Source: Nipponacmea schrenckii (lineage: Eukaryota; Mollusca; Gastropoda; Lottiidae). From it: a DNA stretch of 64,000 nucleotides. This document shows, piece after piece, positions 33,653-45,378 of this stretch (the first letter of the stretch is position 1; each line of letters begins with the position of its first letter). The notes under the pieces are model-generated. The model was given only the letters and a program-made list of their open reading frames with translations. It had not been told where the DNA came from and made no database searches. Position numbers and translations under genes: made by a program. Where the stretch lies: assembly GCA_030562195.1 (NCBI GenBank), contig JAUJPP010000007.1:26905769-26969768 (forward strand). Direction: 5' to 3'.

Positions 33653-35502
33653 ATGGCCACCTTAGCAGCTGTTCGTTTCACTGGACGGGTGTGCAGTAAA
33701 TTTAAGTTTAAAAGCAGTGTTAAAACTAACTTAATACCATGTCAAATTCATCGTAAGTTTGGAACAACTAGTAAGCTGTTGGCTGGTAAGTGCAACTTAA
33801 ATGTCTTCAGCAACACAGGTGTTTCTGCAAATGAACTGAAACTCCCAGAAGTTTATATACCTAAGTCATATATTCCAGGGTTGCCAGATTATTAAGGACT
33901 TGCCTGTTAACTTGCTGTGATTGCAATTTATTCGTATATAATTTTCTTTTCTTCAGTTCTTCTTTATAATTGATAGACCCATCTCAAAGCTTTAATAATT
34001 AATACCTAATTATGTCATTCTTTATAAATATACAGGTTTTGTTCAAATTGTTGTCGGGTACCTGTCACGTTTAGATATTGACCATATCCAATGATGTTCG
34101 TTGCCAATCCAATGCAGATAGTATTGACAGATCATATATTTTGAACCTTGTTTGAATTGCAGGGCGTTTCTTTACACAACAACATGAATGGATAGATGTA
34201 GATAAAAATAACGTTGGTACAGTAGGAATTTCACAATATGCTCAGGTAAGTATACTAATACTGTACCCAAAATATGGCTCTTGGAATAACAGATAATTCC
34301 ATTCATGCTTCTAAATATTATTTATGTTTCAATGTTGCCTTAGAATAAAATCAAATGTCTATAATTCATTTGTTTTTAATATGATATGATAAATGGTTAT
34401 TATATTAAAATGCAAATATGTAAGGCATTTGTAAACATGACATTATGCATGTAAATATTTTATAAATAATTTATATATTATTATGAAAAGGTCTTTTTTC
34501 TTGGCATAATTTCTTGTACCCCAAAATCAACTCGATATGAGTTATTGATAAATTACAGATTTTCTATTATTATGGAGATCAATTTATGCCATGCCTATCA
34601 AAATGCACTGCAGCTGGTAAAATCTGATATCTTTTGACTAACCATTTAAAGTACTGTGTTTGTATATTGTAGGATAAATTAGGTGAAGTAGTATATGTAC
34701 AGTTACCTGAAACAGGTACAGAAATAGAAGCTAATGGTAAGATTTGATGGAGACGTCATCTCTTTTAGCTCTTAATTTAAGACTTTACCCTTTTTCATGT
34801 AGATTCTGTACATTTAACATCTGTTAAAAGTGTTAAATAGAATGCTGGTATGGTTTTCCCTTACCTTCAATTCTTAGCTAATAAGATGTACAGATAAGCT
34901 TATATTTGATGCTGTTATTTTTACAGTACTCTCCAATTATATTTTGTAGGTGAAGCAGGCTGTTTAGAAAGTGTGAAAGCTGCCAGTGAGATATATTGTC
35001 CTGTATCTGGTACTATAACAGAATGTAACCAAATGTTAGCAGACACACCAAATCTCATTAATGATTCACCATATGAAAAAGGTACTAGCACCAATCCCTT
35101 TAAAACTTTTACTGAAATTTCAAGGAAATCAACTTAAAAGTACCAGGAAAGGGTTAGAAGTAGATAGACCAATCATGGGGTCCTTATTTTGAGCATATTG
35201 AACTTCCCATCTGTAATAGAAGTGATGAAACTTTTTAACTAAAATTCTAGAAAAAGTGTTTATCTCTTTGATAGCTTAATATAATATTTGTTTCAAAGTA
35301 ATCGGCAAATATTCTTAGTTTGGTTATTTCTAGATTCTGTCAAGGTTTGTCAACTTTGGTTTTGCATTCTATTAATTGCTTGTAAATGATGAATTTGTGT
35401 ATTGTAGGTTGGCTGTTTAAGGTAGAGCTCTCACAGCCTGAACAGCTACAGCAACTATTAGATGAAGATGGTTATAATAAATTCTTGGAATCTCATGACT
35501 GA
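33653..35502 (+). CDS. GCSH: Glycine cleavage system H protein, mitochondrial, 5 exons
   Basis: Exons 33653-33785, 34163-34245, 34673-34736, 34950-35081 and 35408-35502 join in phase to 507 nt, 168 residues (173 in human). The first ~45 residues are basic and Ser/Thr-rich, a mitochondrial targeting leader. The mature part shows [30 protein letters not shown], the lipoyl-lysine site [19 protein letters not shown] and a GWLFKVEL C-terminal block. The protein shuttles the methylamine of glycine on its lipoyl arm between the P, T and L proteins. All splice sites are GT-AG. ATG 33653 is preferred over the non-ATG extension because CAACATGGCC is a good context and matches family start position. Confidence 0.95.
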
Positions 35503-37591
35503 TCTAAAACACCTATGACTCAGATTTATCAAATTACCAATTCTTGATTTTCAATTTATAAATGATTTAAAAAAATAACTAAGATTGTTAAAAGTGATGA
35601 AAAATGTATATGGATTTTTGATAAATCAAGGTAGGATTCTAAATGTGCTCATGATTTTCTTTTTAAAATATGTAATCAAGTTTTATTATGATATACCAGT
35701 AATGTTATGTTAAAGTGCCTATTGTTCTTTTGAATGTGTTACTTTTAGAAAATCAAACTCATTCATATGATCTTTGAATTACAATTGCATTCCCAATGCC
35801 TATTTTGGTGAATGTTAAAACTCAAAATTTAAACTACGGTACTAGATGAAGTTACAGTGGTTTAAGCTAAAATGTTTCTAACAGTTCATAAAATGAATTG
35901 AAATTAATGTGGGTTCTGATTCCATTATTTTAAATAATATTCTATAAGGTGTGAAATGATTTAGACACCAAAATCAGTATTTGATCTTATGCTTTAATTT
36001 GTCATAGAAATATACCAGTAATACAACAAACAGGGATTATTGCATAATGATTTTTTAGGTTATTTATTAGTAATGAATGATTTTGCTTGCATAATGTCTT
36101 TGTTTTAGAAAGAATAATACCCTAATCCTTACAAGCATTGCTCTCTAAAGTGCTATATTATTAATGTTGAAATGTGCCATAATAATTTTTCCCATTTTTT
36201 TCTGATGTTCCTATGTATAATATACAATCGTTGTCAGGTGTCTACCACTTTTGCATTGCTGTCTACTGGTCTACTGACGAGACACCTAATTCTATTTTAT
36301 TTGTAACCATAATTATCACAGGCCCTATCATTTTCAATGTCTTCTGAGATTGTTTTGTCTTCAGTTTTGGGTGACAAGTTGTCTAAATGAATAATAAGAT
36401 CCAAGTGTCCCTTTAGTGACATGTAATTTATTTCACATAAACAAATTATATATTCAACCTTTTGTTCTGCTTGTTAATCAATAAGTAAATCAATAACCAC
36501 TATAAGCTTATTAAAACAGTAAAGTTAGGAGTGTTTTTTAGGTATTAATATCAGGATTGTGTTCAGTTACTTGATGTGTTCTAACATAAGCTGTGTTTTA
36601 TATTCAAAATTGAATTTAGTTGTCTCCATTTACCACCAGTGTCAATTGTACGAGGATAAATAGAATTTACGCCAAAGAAATATGAAATTAGTGAGAAATA
36701 TATAAGGAAGATTAGCATTACAGAAAGTTTGCATGTGATTTAATTTGAACCTATAAATGATTTGTGGGCGTGGTTATATATAACGGAGATTAGCAAAGTT
36801 TATAAATATTGAATATAATGATTATTGCATTTTGATACTGTATACCTTTAGGTTTATCATGGCATTTGTTGAATAAATTAGTTGATAATTTGCATTTGTT
36901 TTGAGTTCTTTTATCACAGAGAATCCCTTTGTTGTTTCTGAATCCCATTTTTCATAAATTCTGGATAAGGATAAGTTTTACCCTTTGGTTGATGAAAGTT
37001 CCAATTGTAAAAATCATCATTTGGAAGTTTCATTTAAACTTGAGTAGTTCACAAATTTTATGAGCAATTTCTTGGTTATTTTGAATGCAAGTTTATCAAC
37101 CATTATATTTCCGAAGACATTGTTAAATTCTAAAAAGTATATGAAAATAAAAAAACTTAATTGATTTAAGGCAAATGATTTGTCCTCATTTTTAATGTAA
37201 GGTTGTGCATCTTTAATACTTAACAACAACTGTAGTCTGAATTGTTATCTATTAACAAGAGTTCCTTTCCTTTCAAATGAAAATTTTAAATTCTCTGCCC
37301 TTGAAGCTAGATGGTTAATACACATAAAATAAATCTATACGAGCTTTAAACATTTTGCAATTAATTATCCTAATCTTTGACTGTAAGTGGACTCGAAGTT
37401 TTCAATATTCCGATATTGAAATGGTAAATCCAAATCAAGATTTGACGCCTTTACATTCATTTCAACTTCCGCCCCTGAATTGCCCGGATATTGGTCATGT
37501 CGAGCAATGGTCTATTATGATTGTTTAAGGAGTTGTTTTTGTTTTAATTAACGTTTACATTAACCTAAACAATCAATAGGTTGTTTCAAAG
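35503..37591. other. GCSH 3' flank and CUL5 upstream region
   Basis: About 2 kb with no supported gene. The left part probably includes the GCSH 3' UTR, the right end the CUL5 promoter. No TATA box could be assigned; the CUL5 start lies in TTTCAAAGATGGCGATG. A short minus-strand frame (37017-37229) has no domain. Confidence 0.5.
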
Positions 37592-39934
37592 ATGGCGATG
37601 CTGGGCCAGCAAGGGCAGTGTAAATTTGAGGACAAATGGCCATGTATGAGACCCACAGTTCTAAAATTGCTGAGACAGGAACCTGTTAGCCGAGATGAAT
37701 GGCATTATCTTTTTGAAGCTGTCCATTCAGTCTGTATGTGGGATGAGAAAGAAGGTCCACCAAAAATATATAAGGCTCTTGAGGAGGACATTTTAGACTT
37801 TATTCGTAATGCCCAAACAAGAGTACTGCAACACAAAGACGATTCAGCCTTGTTGATTCGAGCTTACATTGCTGAATGGGGTAAATTTTTTACTCAGTGC
37901 AACTATTTACCTATGCCTTTCAATCAACTAGAAGCTAATTTGTCAGGCAAACTACACAACAGTACGCAAAAGAAAGATCAAGAAAGTTTGGTTAGGAAGT
38001 TAATGTTGGACAGCTGGAACCAAAGTATTTTTTGTAATATAAAGAAGAGGCTACAAGACAGTGCCATGAAACTGGTCCATTCAGAGAGAAATGGTGAAGC
38101 CTTTGATTCTCAACTGGTAATTGGTGTGAGAGAGTCCTATGTCAATTTGAGTTCTGACACAGAAGATAAGCTGAAAATTTATAGAGAAAATTTTGAGAAG
38201 GCTTACCTAGAAGCTACAGAATCTTTCTTCAAAATGAAGGCACCAAGATACCTGGAAGAAAATGGTGTACAGAATTACATGAGTTTTGCTGATTCAAAAC
38301 TAAAGGAAGAAGAATTGAGGGCCAGAAGATATCTAGAAACTGGTTATGGATGTAATTCTGTGGCTTCTTTAACTGAATGTTGTGTACGAGTGTTGGTTAC
38401 AGATTTTAAGGAAACCATTTTACAAGAATGTGCTGATATGATAAAAAATAATGAGACTGAAAAATTAAGACTTATGTTTAGTCTGATGGATCGTGTCCCA
38501 GATGGTATTACTCCCATGTTATCTGATTTGGAGAAACATATTGTTGAACAAGGCTTAGCCGATATGATGTCTGCAGCTCAAGCCATTACCTCTGATTCTG
38601 AAAAATATGTTGAACAATTGTTAGATTTGTTTAATCGTTTTAGTAAATTAGCAAAAGATGCTTTCTTGGATGATCCTAGATTTTTAACCTCCCGAGATAA
38701 AGCTTACAGGACTGTTGTTAATGATACCTCTGTCTTTAGGCTGGAAATACCTGTCAAAAATAAGAGTATAGCTGGGATTAAAACGCAACCAGAATCCAAA
38801 TGTCCTGAACTTTTAGCTAATTATTGTGATATGCTTCTGAGGAAAACTCCATTAAGTAAAAAGTTAGCCTCTGAAGAAGTGGAAGCGAAATTACACGACG
38901 TTTTATTAGTATTAAAGTATGTTGAGAATAAAGATGTTTTTATGAGATATCATAAAGCCCATTTGACAAGAAGATTAATTTTGGACACATCAGCTGATAA
39001 TGAAAAAGAAGAAAATATGGTAGAATGGTTGAGAGAAGTTGGTATGCCAGCTGATTACGTCAACAAGTTAGCTAGAATGTTTCAAGATATCAAAGTTAGC
39101 GAAGATTTGAATGTTGAATTTAAGGACATTCATCGAAACAATAATGAAGGCATAGCTGATGCTATTAATATTAAGATTTTGAATGCAGGTGCTTGGGCTA
39201 GGTCTAGTGATCGAGTTTCTGTTACCTTACCACGAGAATTGGAAGATTACATCCCACAAGTGGAAGAATTTTACAAATTAAAACACAATGGCAGGAAGTT
39301 GCAATGGCATCATCTTATGTCTAATGGTATTATAACCTTTTGTAACGACAGTGGTGGAAAATTTGATCTTGAGGTAACCACATTTCAAATGGGTGTTTTA
39401 TTTGCTTGGAACCAACGACCTTATGAGAAAGTCTCCTATGAAAGTTTACGTTTAGCAACTGAATTACCAGATGCAGAATTAAGAAAGACTTTATGGTCAT
39501 TGGTAGCGTTTCCCAAATTAAAACAGCAGATTCTTTTATGCAGCTCAGATATAAAATCTCCAAAAGACTTTGTAGATGTGACTGTTTTCTGGGTAAACCA
39601 AAAGTTTACTATGATAAAGAATGGTAAAGTTCAAAAGCGAGGAAAGATGAATCTTGTGGGACGACTCCAGTTATCAACTGAAAAGAGTAAAGAAGAAGAT
39701 AATGAAGGAATTATGCAGCTTAGAGTGCTTCGTGTTCAAGAAGCTGTTGTCAAAATCATGAAAATGAGAAAAAGAATTACCAATGCAGCCTTACAAACTG
39801 AACTTGTTGAAATCTTAAAAAATATGTTTCTTCCTTCCAAGAAACTAATCAAAGAACAAATTGAGTGGCTAATAGAGCATAAATACATGAAACGTGATGG
39901 TGACAATATTAACATGTTTATATATATGGCTTGA
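37592..39934 (+). CDS. CUL5: Cullin-5, single-exon
   Basis: 780 residues in one uninterrupted frame, the same length as human cullin-5. Diagnostic blocks: FEDKWPCMRPTVLKLLRQE at the N terminus, KFFTQCNYLP, LVRKLMLDSWNQSIF, DSAMKLVHSERNGEAFDSQL, the cullin-homology segment CPELLANYCDMLLRKTPLSK, NKDVFMRYHKAHLTRRLILD, ENMVEWLREVGMPADYVNKL, WHHLMSNGIITF, and the C-terminal neddylation region VKIMKMRKRI near residue 724, ending FIYMA. Cullin-5 scaffolds RING ligases with RBX2, elongins B/C and SOCS-box adaptors in cytosol and nucleus. Vertebrate CUL5 has many introns, so this intronless form suggests intron loss or a retrocopy that stayed intact. No A tail or target duplication was seen. Confidence 0.96.
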   Translation: MAMLGQQGQCKFEDKWPCMRPTVLKLLRQEPVSRDEWHYLFEAVHSVCMWDEKEGPPKIYKALEEDILDFIRNAQTRVLQHKDDSALLIRAYIAEWGKFFTQCNYLPMPFNQLEANLSGKLHNSTQKKDQESLVRKLMLDSWNQSIFCNIKKRLQDSAMKLVHSERNGEAFDSQLVIGVRESYVNLSSDTEDKLKIYRENFEKAYLEATESFFKMKAPRYLEENGVQNYMSFADSKLKEEELRARRYLETGYGCNSVASLTECCVRVLVTDFKETILQECADMIKNNETEKLRLMFSLMDRVPDGITPMLSDLEKHIVEQGLADMMSAAQAITSDSEKYVEQLLDLFNRFSKLAKDAFLDDPRFLTSRDKAYRTVVNDTSVFRLEIPVKNKSIAGIKTQPESKCPELLANYCDMLLRKTPLSKKLASEEVEAKLHDVLLVLKYVENKDVFMRYHKAHLTRRLILDTSADNEKEENMVEWLREVGMPADYVNKLARMFQDIKVSEDLNVEFKDIHRNNNEGIADAINIKILNAGAWARSSDRVSVTLPRELEDYIPQVEEFYKLKHNGRKLQWHHLMSNGIITFCNDSGGKFDLEVTTFQMGVLFAWNQRPYEKVSYESLRLATELPDAELRKTLWSLVAFPKLKQQILLCSSDIKSPKDFVDVTVFWVNQKFTMIKNGKVQKRGKMNLVGRLQLSTEKSKEEDNEGIMQLRVLRVQEAVVKIMKMRKRITNAALQTELVEILKNMFLPSKKLIKEQIEWLIEHKYMKRDGDNINMFIYMA

Positions 39935-41635
39935 ATTATGTTCAAATGATCAATTTTATAAGTAAATTAAGAACTAATCTACGTAACAGACTTTTTATGA
40001 GCCTGTTAAATTTGCTTTATAAACAGGAAAGTTGTGCTACCAATTTTATGCATATTTATGAAAAAGAGTGAAAACTTTTTTTTGATTTTGTTATTTATTA
40101 TGTTTTCTCTGGTTGAATTAAGAACATTCCCACGAAATTTGCCACAAAACATATTGATTATCTAAAGCACTCCATAACTCTACAATTAAGAGTAATATTG
40201 CTGATTTTAAATGCTCTTATGTTGTGCCCATACAGAACTTAATAAATATTCCTTGATATTTTCCTATGGCTTAAATCTACTAGTTAAAATGCATGTCCCT
40301 AGGTTGTTTCCATTTGACAAAATGGTATACATGTGCACATAAAAAAATAGCATTTGGTAATATTTTAAAACCTTTTTGGTTTAAAAGTAGATGTCAGCAG
40401 TAACAATGGAAACTCCTAGAGGTCTGTGCTGTTCTAAAATGTCAGTAATTATGTAGGGTTCTTGTATGTAGATAACATACACATAGCAGCTCTGTTCCTA
40501 AGACTGAATTTGTGCTGGAACCCTTAATTGTTGTCCCTCAACCCAGAAAATTTTGAAAATTAGATGGTTGCAGAACATTTTGGTACTCTTCTGTGGTTTT
40601 GACTTATGGTTTTAGCAAATCAATCAATCTCTGCTGAACGGAAGGTTTTGGGAGAGGTCAATTGGTGTGGCTGATACAAGTCCACAACCATTTTGAATTC
40701 AACTCAAATTTTAAAAAAAATTGATTTGAACTACACGCTAGTATGATTTTTTACATTGGCTATTTGAAATATATGTTGTTTCGTATGTTGAGAGCTTGCG
40801 TGATTTTTATAGCCTTGTATATCGAATACATTGCCTTTTGATTCGACAACCGAGAAATCTCGAAATCGCCAGTATGATATGTAAAGCAGACAATCTCGGA
40901 TTATATATCGATAATTGTCTCGATCAACCAGCCGTTTTCGTTACACAATGAGTTTGAAAGGTATGTAACAATTTGACTTTATGTACCAAGGTAACCGTTC
41001 ATTCATAACAACAGGGTTAGTCATGGGACACTCTTAGATTTCCCTTTGTTAATGTCTGTTACTCATCTAAAGGGATATTTAAAATGCATGTAGGGCGAAG
41101 ATCACAACTTGATTCTCAACAACAGTGGATGCATTCGAAACCACGTTTTGAAACTAGCTCATTCGAAATGGAACAACCTATAGTATTTCTCATTTCCAAA
41201 GGCTTCTGACGATCTCTGAGTGCAGAAACCTAATAATACAAGCATTACATCTGATCAGTGGACTAAAAAGTATGATTTAACTATTTTCGAATTCGGTAGA
41301 TAACCTGGAATAAATTGTTCCAAACAGACGTTTCGAATATAACTTTATTATTAGTAGTCCGAACAATTCGTACCCGTTTAAAACCAAAAATGGCTACAAA
41401 TAAGCCTTCATTCACTATTTAAAATATTCTTGCTTTAAAATGATATGAATTAGGTAAAAAAATCTTTTATATTTATACCATCTTCAAATTTAAAACATAC
41501 CACATGGTCATGAATAGCGATTTATTTAGGACTAGAAGTAAAAGACTAAAAAAAATCATGTGACTAGTTTCTTGACAAAATGGCGAATGCCAATAATTAG
41601 AAAATTAAATGTGAACATCATAAGCGGCGTTGAAA
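39935..41635. other. Spacer between CUL5 and BLOC1S2
   Basis: Mostly AT-rich sequence, probably CUL5 3' UTR on the left. At 40948-40960 ATGAGTTTGAAAG precedes GTATGTAA, a possible 13-nt phase-1 first coding exon that would fit PYURF exon 2 in frame. No other gene is seen. Confidence 0.4.
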
Positions 41636-42085
41636 ATGAGTTCAAATAAGGAATCCGAAAAGGGGGTGAAAAATGAAACAGTTTCATCAGCTGATTTGCA
41701 AGAAAGAAGCGATCTATTGGATATCGGGCAGCCAATAACAGAGGCTGTTCCACCGAGTGTTATTGAACTGTGTCAAGAAACGTTTCAAAAGACTGCCGAA
41801 TATGTTCAAGGGGAGTTGGAAGGAACGATAGAAGATTATAAACTTCTTGAGAAAATGAATAAGGTTACTGTTGGGAAGTATTCAGAAATGAAGAATATAG
41901 CAACCAGCATAGAATCTGCTTTGAGGGATTTAAATGTGAAATATAGGAGTCTTCAACCTTACCTAGAACAGATTGATCTCATAGAGGATAGTGTGGCCTC
42001 CTTGGAGCAAGCAGCGTATAGTTTAGACCATTATTCCAAAAGACTGGAAGCTAAATTCAAGGCATTGGAAAAGAAAGGACCCTAA
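41636..42085 (+). CDS. BLOC1S2: BLOC-1 subunit 2, single-exon
   Basis: 149 residues from ATG 41636 (GAAAATGAG). The conserved coiled-coil core is clear: LCQETFQKTAEYVQGELEGT, EDYKLLEKMNK, YSEMKNIA, RSLQPYLEQIDLIEDSV, LEQAAYSLDHYSKRLEAKFK. The protein is a small subunit shared by BLOC-1 and BORC complexes, which act in lysosome-related organelle biogenesis and lysosome positioning. The N-terminal 40 residues are acidic and unconserved. The gene has no introns here, unlike the human gene. It is followed 110 bp downstream by Penelope-like element debris, so the 3' UTR may run into that repeat. Confidence 0.92.
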   Translation: MSSNKESEKGVKNETVSSADLQERSDLLDIGQPITEAVPPSVIELCQETFQKTAEYVQGELEGTIEDYKLLEKMNKVTVGKYSEMKNIATSIESALRDLNVKYRSLQPYLEQIDLIEDSVASLEQAAYSLDHYSKRLEAKFKALEKKGP

Positions 42086-42189
42086 TGCATGAAAGCATTT
42101 GTACTTGCTTGTTACTTTTTTTGTGTGTGTTGCGAATTAAATGTTGTTATGTTAACCTGTTTTTTTTTCATCTATCTCTTTTCAAAACA

Positions 42190-43388
42190 CCCATAGATGG
42201 TAGAATAGTAGTTAAATCCTTACACAACCTGGAAGAAAGACCTGATATGGAAATTTTAGACCTCCTGGAAATTTGTTTAACGCGAAATGACTTCAATTTT
42301 AACGGAAAAACTCATCTTCAGATATCTGGTACTGCTATGGGAAACGCTTTGCACCAAGTTACGCGAATATATTCTTGGCCGAATGGGACCGGGAAATAGA
42401 CCAAATTTCACCTTTTAAACCTTTCTTCTATGGAAGGTTTCTTGACGACATTTTTATCATTTGGACCGAATCTCTTTTGGCAGTATTTTGAAATTCTGAA
42501 TAACCATCATCCATCAGTAAAATTAACATTAGCGAAACAAGTATGAACTTCCTGGACACGACAGTGTTCAAGGGTACCAATTTTGGCGAAAATAGAAAAC
42601 TTGATATCAAAATATATTTCAAGAGACCAATACCCACCAACTTTTATTTAAAAATTCGTTTTATCTGAAACACACATTTGATAAATTACGAGAAAGGGGT
42701 TACTCAAAACGTTTCCTGCGCCAAATTAAAAACGACATCCTTTTGAACCTTCAGAGAAAGAGTAGCCCCCCTCCCCCTTTAGATGGCCTTGGATCAACAC
42801 TGTGAAGAGGTTCGTTCCTGCGTTCATGTACCTATTTCTCATTATTTTCAAAACAAAAAGACCGGCAAATGTTTCCTCATGCGTGACCAACTTTCTTGTT
42901 TTGACTAAAATTTAATATACCTAATTTCTTGTCAAAAATGCGAAGTCCAATATGTTGGCGAAAAAAAAAATCTGTTAAGAACCCATTTTATTGGCCATCG
43001 TTACGATATCGTACAAACAGACCTATTGCGAACCACTTTAACCTCCCAGACCACTCCATCGAAGACTTGGTAATTATGCCTATTGAGGCGGTTATTTTGA
43101 TGCCTAATATTAAACCAAAACATAAAAGATTACAGCGCGAGAGCTATTGGATGGACCAGTTGAATGGCTTAAACCTTCAGCCAAATAATCCCCTTCATCA
43201 CTACCTTTAATCATACTGCTACCAACGCATCGGTAATTGTAAAAAATTACTATAAAACTCTACAACAGAAATATCCACAGGTTTATACTAAAAGAGTTGT
43301 TACCGCGTTCAAGAGGAATAAAAATCTTAGTAACCATTTAGTCCATGGCGGACTTGAACCACTGCAAAATGTTTTTTCAAATCCATAA
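42190..43388 (+). mobile_element. Decayed Penelope-like element: RT and GIY-YIG fragments
   Basis: Fragments in changing frames: EILDLLEICLTRNDFNFNGK and ISGTAMG (RT), FYGRFLDDIFIIWT (RT catalytic block with DD), MNFLDTTVFKG and LDIKIYFK (late RT), then CQKCEVQYVGE and NHFNLPDHSIEDL (GIY-YIG endonuclease, C-terminal). The order RT then GIY-YIG is specific to Penelope-like retroelements. Several frameshifts and stops make it inactive. It starts just after BLOC1S2. Confidence 0.8.
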
Positions 43389-44459
43389 CTGTTATATATT
43401 TTTTTTCAAATCCATAACTGTTTTATATTTTATATATATATATCACATATAACCTTAAATAATTATTAGTCAAATATCATCAGTATACACTTTAGTTTTA
43501 TTATAGGTCAATGGGCTCCAGTATTTGAACAGGATAATGAGGACCAAAATTGAAAAGTTTTTTTTTTTTTTTTAGATTTGGATTTCAGAACTGGTGAAAG
43601 AACAAGACTTCCATACTACTCATGATTATAACCTTAACCATTTTTTAACTATTGTTTACACTAACTATCTCATCCTATAATGTTGTTTCTTACTTCATGA
43701 CCTTGGCCAGTGCTTTCTTGAGAATACTATTCTCATCTCACCCTAACACAGCCTGTATTGATTTTGTTACCATGAAACTATGAATAAATGCAGTACATTA
43801 TGTGCTGGTGAATTTTCATGGGGAATAACTCTTCCTAGACACAAGGATTTTTTACCACACTGCTTTGTTCAGTTTATTGTGGTCTGCAATATCAGTGACT
43901 GTATTGGTCGACCTGTACTTCAAAAACGCCTGCATAATTACTATCTAGAAGTCACATTTTTGCTTTAAGCTCCACCATTAAATGACTGAATTTGCTTGAT
44001 GTTACTTTCATTCGGAGACCTCTTCTATTCATTTTCGATGTGGATATTGTCTTCAAGAGAATTTACGGGGCCCTGAAAAGGGCTGTATAGATGTTCCTTA
44101 AAATTGTCTTAAAGACGTCCCTGAAAATAGATAATGTCAAGGTCATTGAAGGTCAAGGTCACTCAATTTTCAAAAAATTCAAACGACGGTTTCCAACAAG
44201 TTTGAGATAAAGTAACAAAGTTTTAATAGACCCCAAAACGGCTCAAGCATCTATTCCGGTTTGGATTTTTCATATTACATGCAAAATAGTCAATATATAT
44301 AGTTTTTGTCCACATTCCTAATTTACACCGGCAATGTGATTTTGAAAAAAACGGAAGTCCTCACACCAAAAGCTGAAATTATAGAAACGCAGTTTTATTT
44401 GTACAGATGAAATGGGTGGTCAGGAATCGGGTAAGAAACCACACATCCAGATAATATCA
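43389..44459. other. Non-coding spacer
   Basis: No gene is supported. A poly-T run lies near 43560. At about 44138-44162 three AAGGTCA blocks occur close together (TCAAGGTCATTGAAGGTCAA). Confidence 0.5.
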
Positions 44460-45378
44460 AGTAAAATTTTATTACATAACACAAAAACCCTGAAATATTC
44501 AAAAGGAGAATATTACTACAAAAGTACATAAAGTATAATAAACCCTGAAAAATTCAAAAGGAGAATATTACTACAAAAGTACAGAGTATATATAAACTAT
44601 GCAATATCATACCTATTTTAGCTTTTAAAGTAATAACTATGCATACAGACTCCTAATCTAATCGAAACAGTATAATTATAATACAAATGGTATTAAAATC
44701 TAGATATAATACAGTGGCTAATTCATGAACGCAAAAACACCGTAAAGCAGACTTACCCTGAACATAAGGGGTTTAAAGTATACCAATCAAGCTAACGGCT
44801 TGATATAACTATAATTAAATGCAACTAAGTGTCTAGCCTATAAAGGAATAAAATGTGATGTAAATGTAACTTTAAGTAAATTACTATAAAGAATGCAATA
44901 ATATGTATGCTTACACCTCTGAACCCAATAAAAACTAAGCAGAAAACAAGATGGCTGCCAGGGAACAATGAAATTGACCAATGTAATCCATTACACATGA
45001 AACCCGAAAGAGAAATACCACATAAGCTTAACTTACCAAATATGCTGAAAGATCCTTGTAACACAATGATATCCAAAATTGATGAGAAAAGCACACTTCA
45101 AATCATTGTACAAAACAATCCAACAACTACCAATTTCAAACATGGAATTGAAAGTCCTTTCACTTTGAAATACTAAAAGTGGTCACCATCAAGGCAGACC
45201 AATGGAGAGAGAGAAAACAGATGAAAAGAAATAAGGATGAGTGAGTGAAGAAAAGAAGAGTTCACTCAGTTGATATTGAAGATCTGAAAATAGAGAGTGA
45301 TTACAGTGTGTTAGTGAAACATAGTCAGTGTCTGACTAAAATAAACAATATTTACAATTAAAATATCCACTCTATCAC

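Noticed and set aside
33620..33895. Longer single-exon frame over GCSH exon 1
   Set aside because: It reads through the good donor GGCTG|GTAAGTG into the intron; splicing restores the H-protein sequence and the family start.
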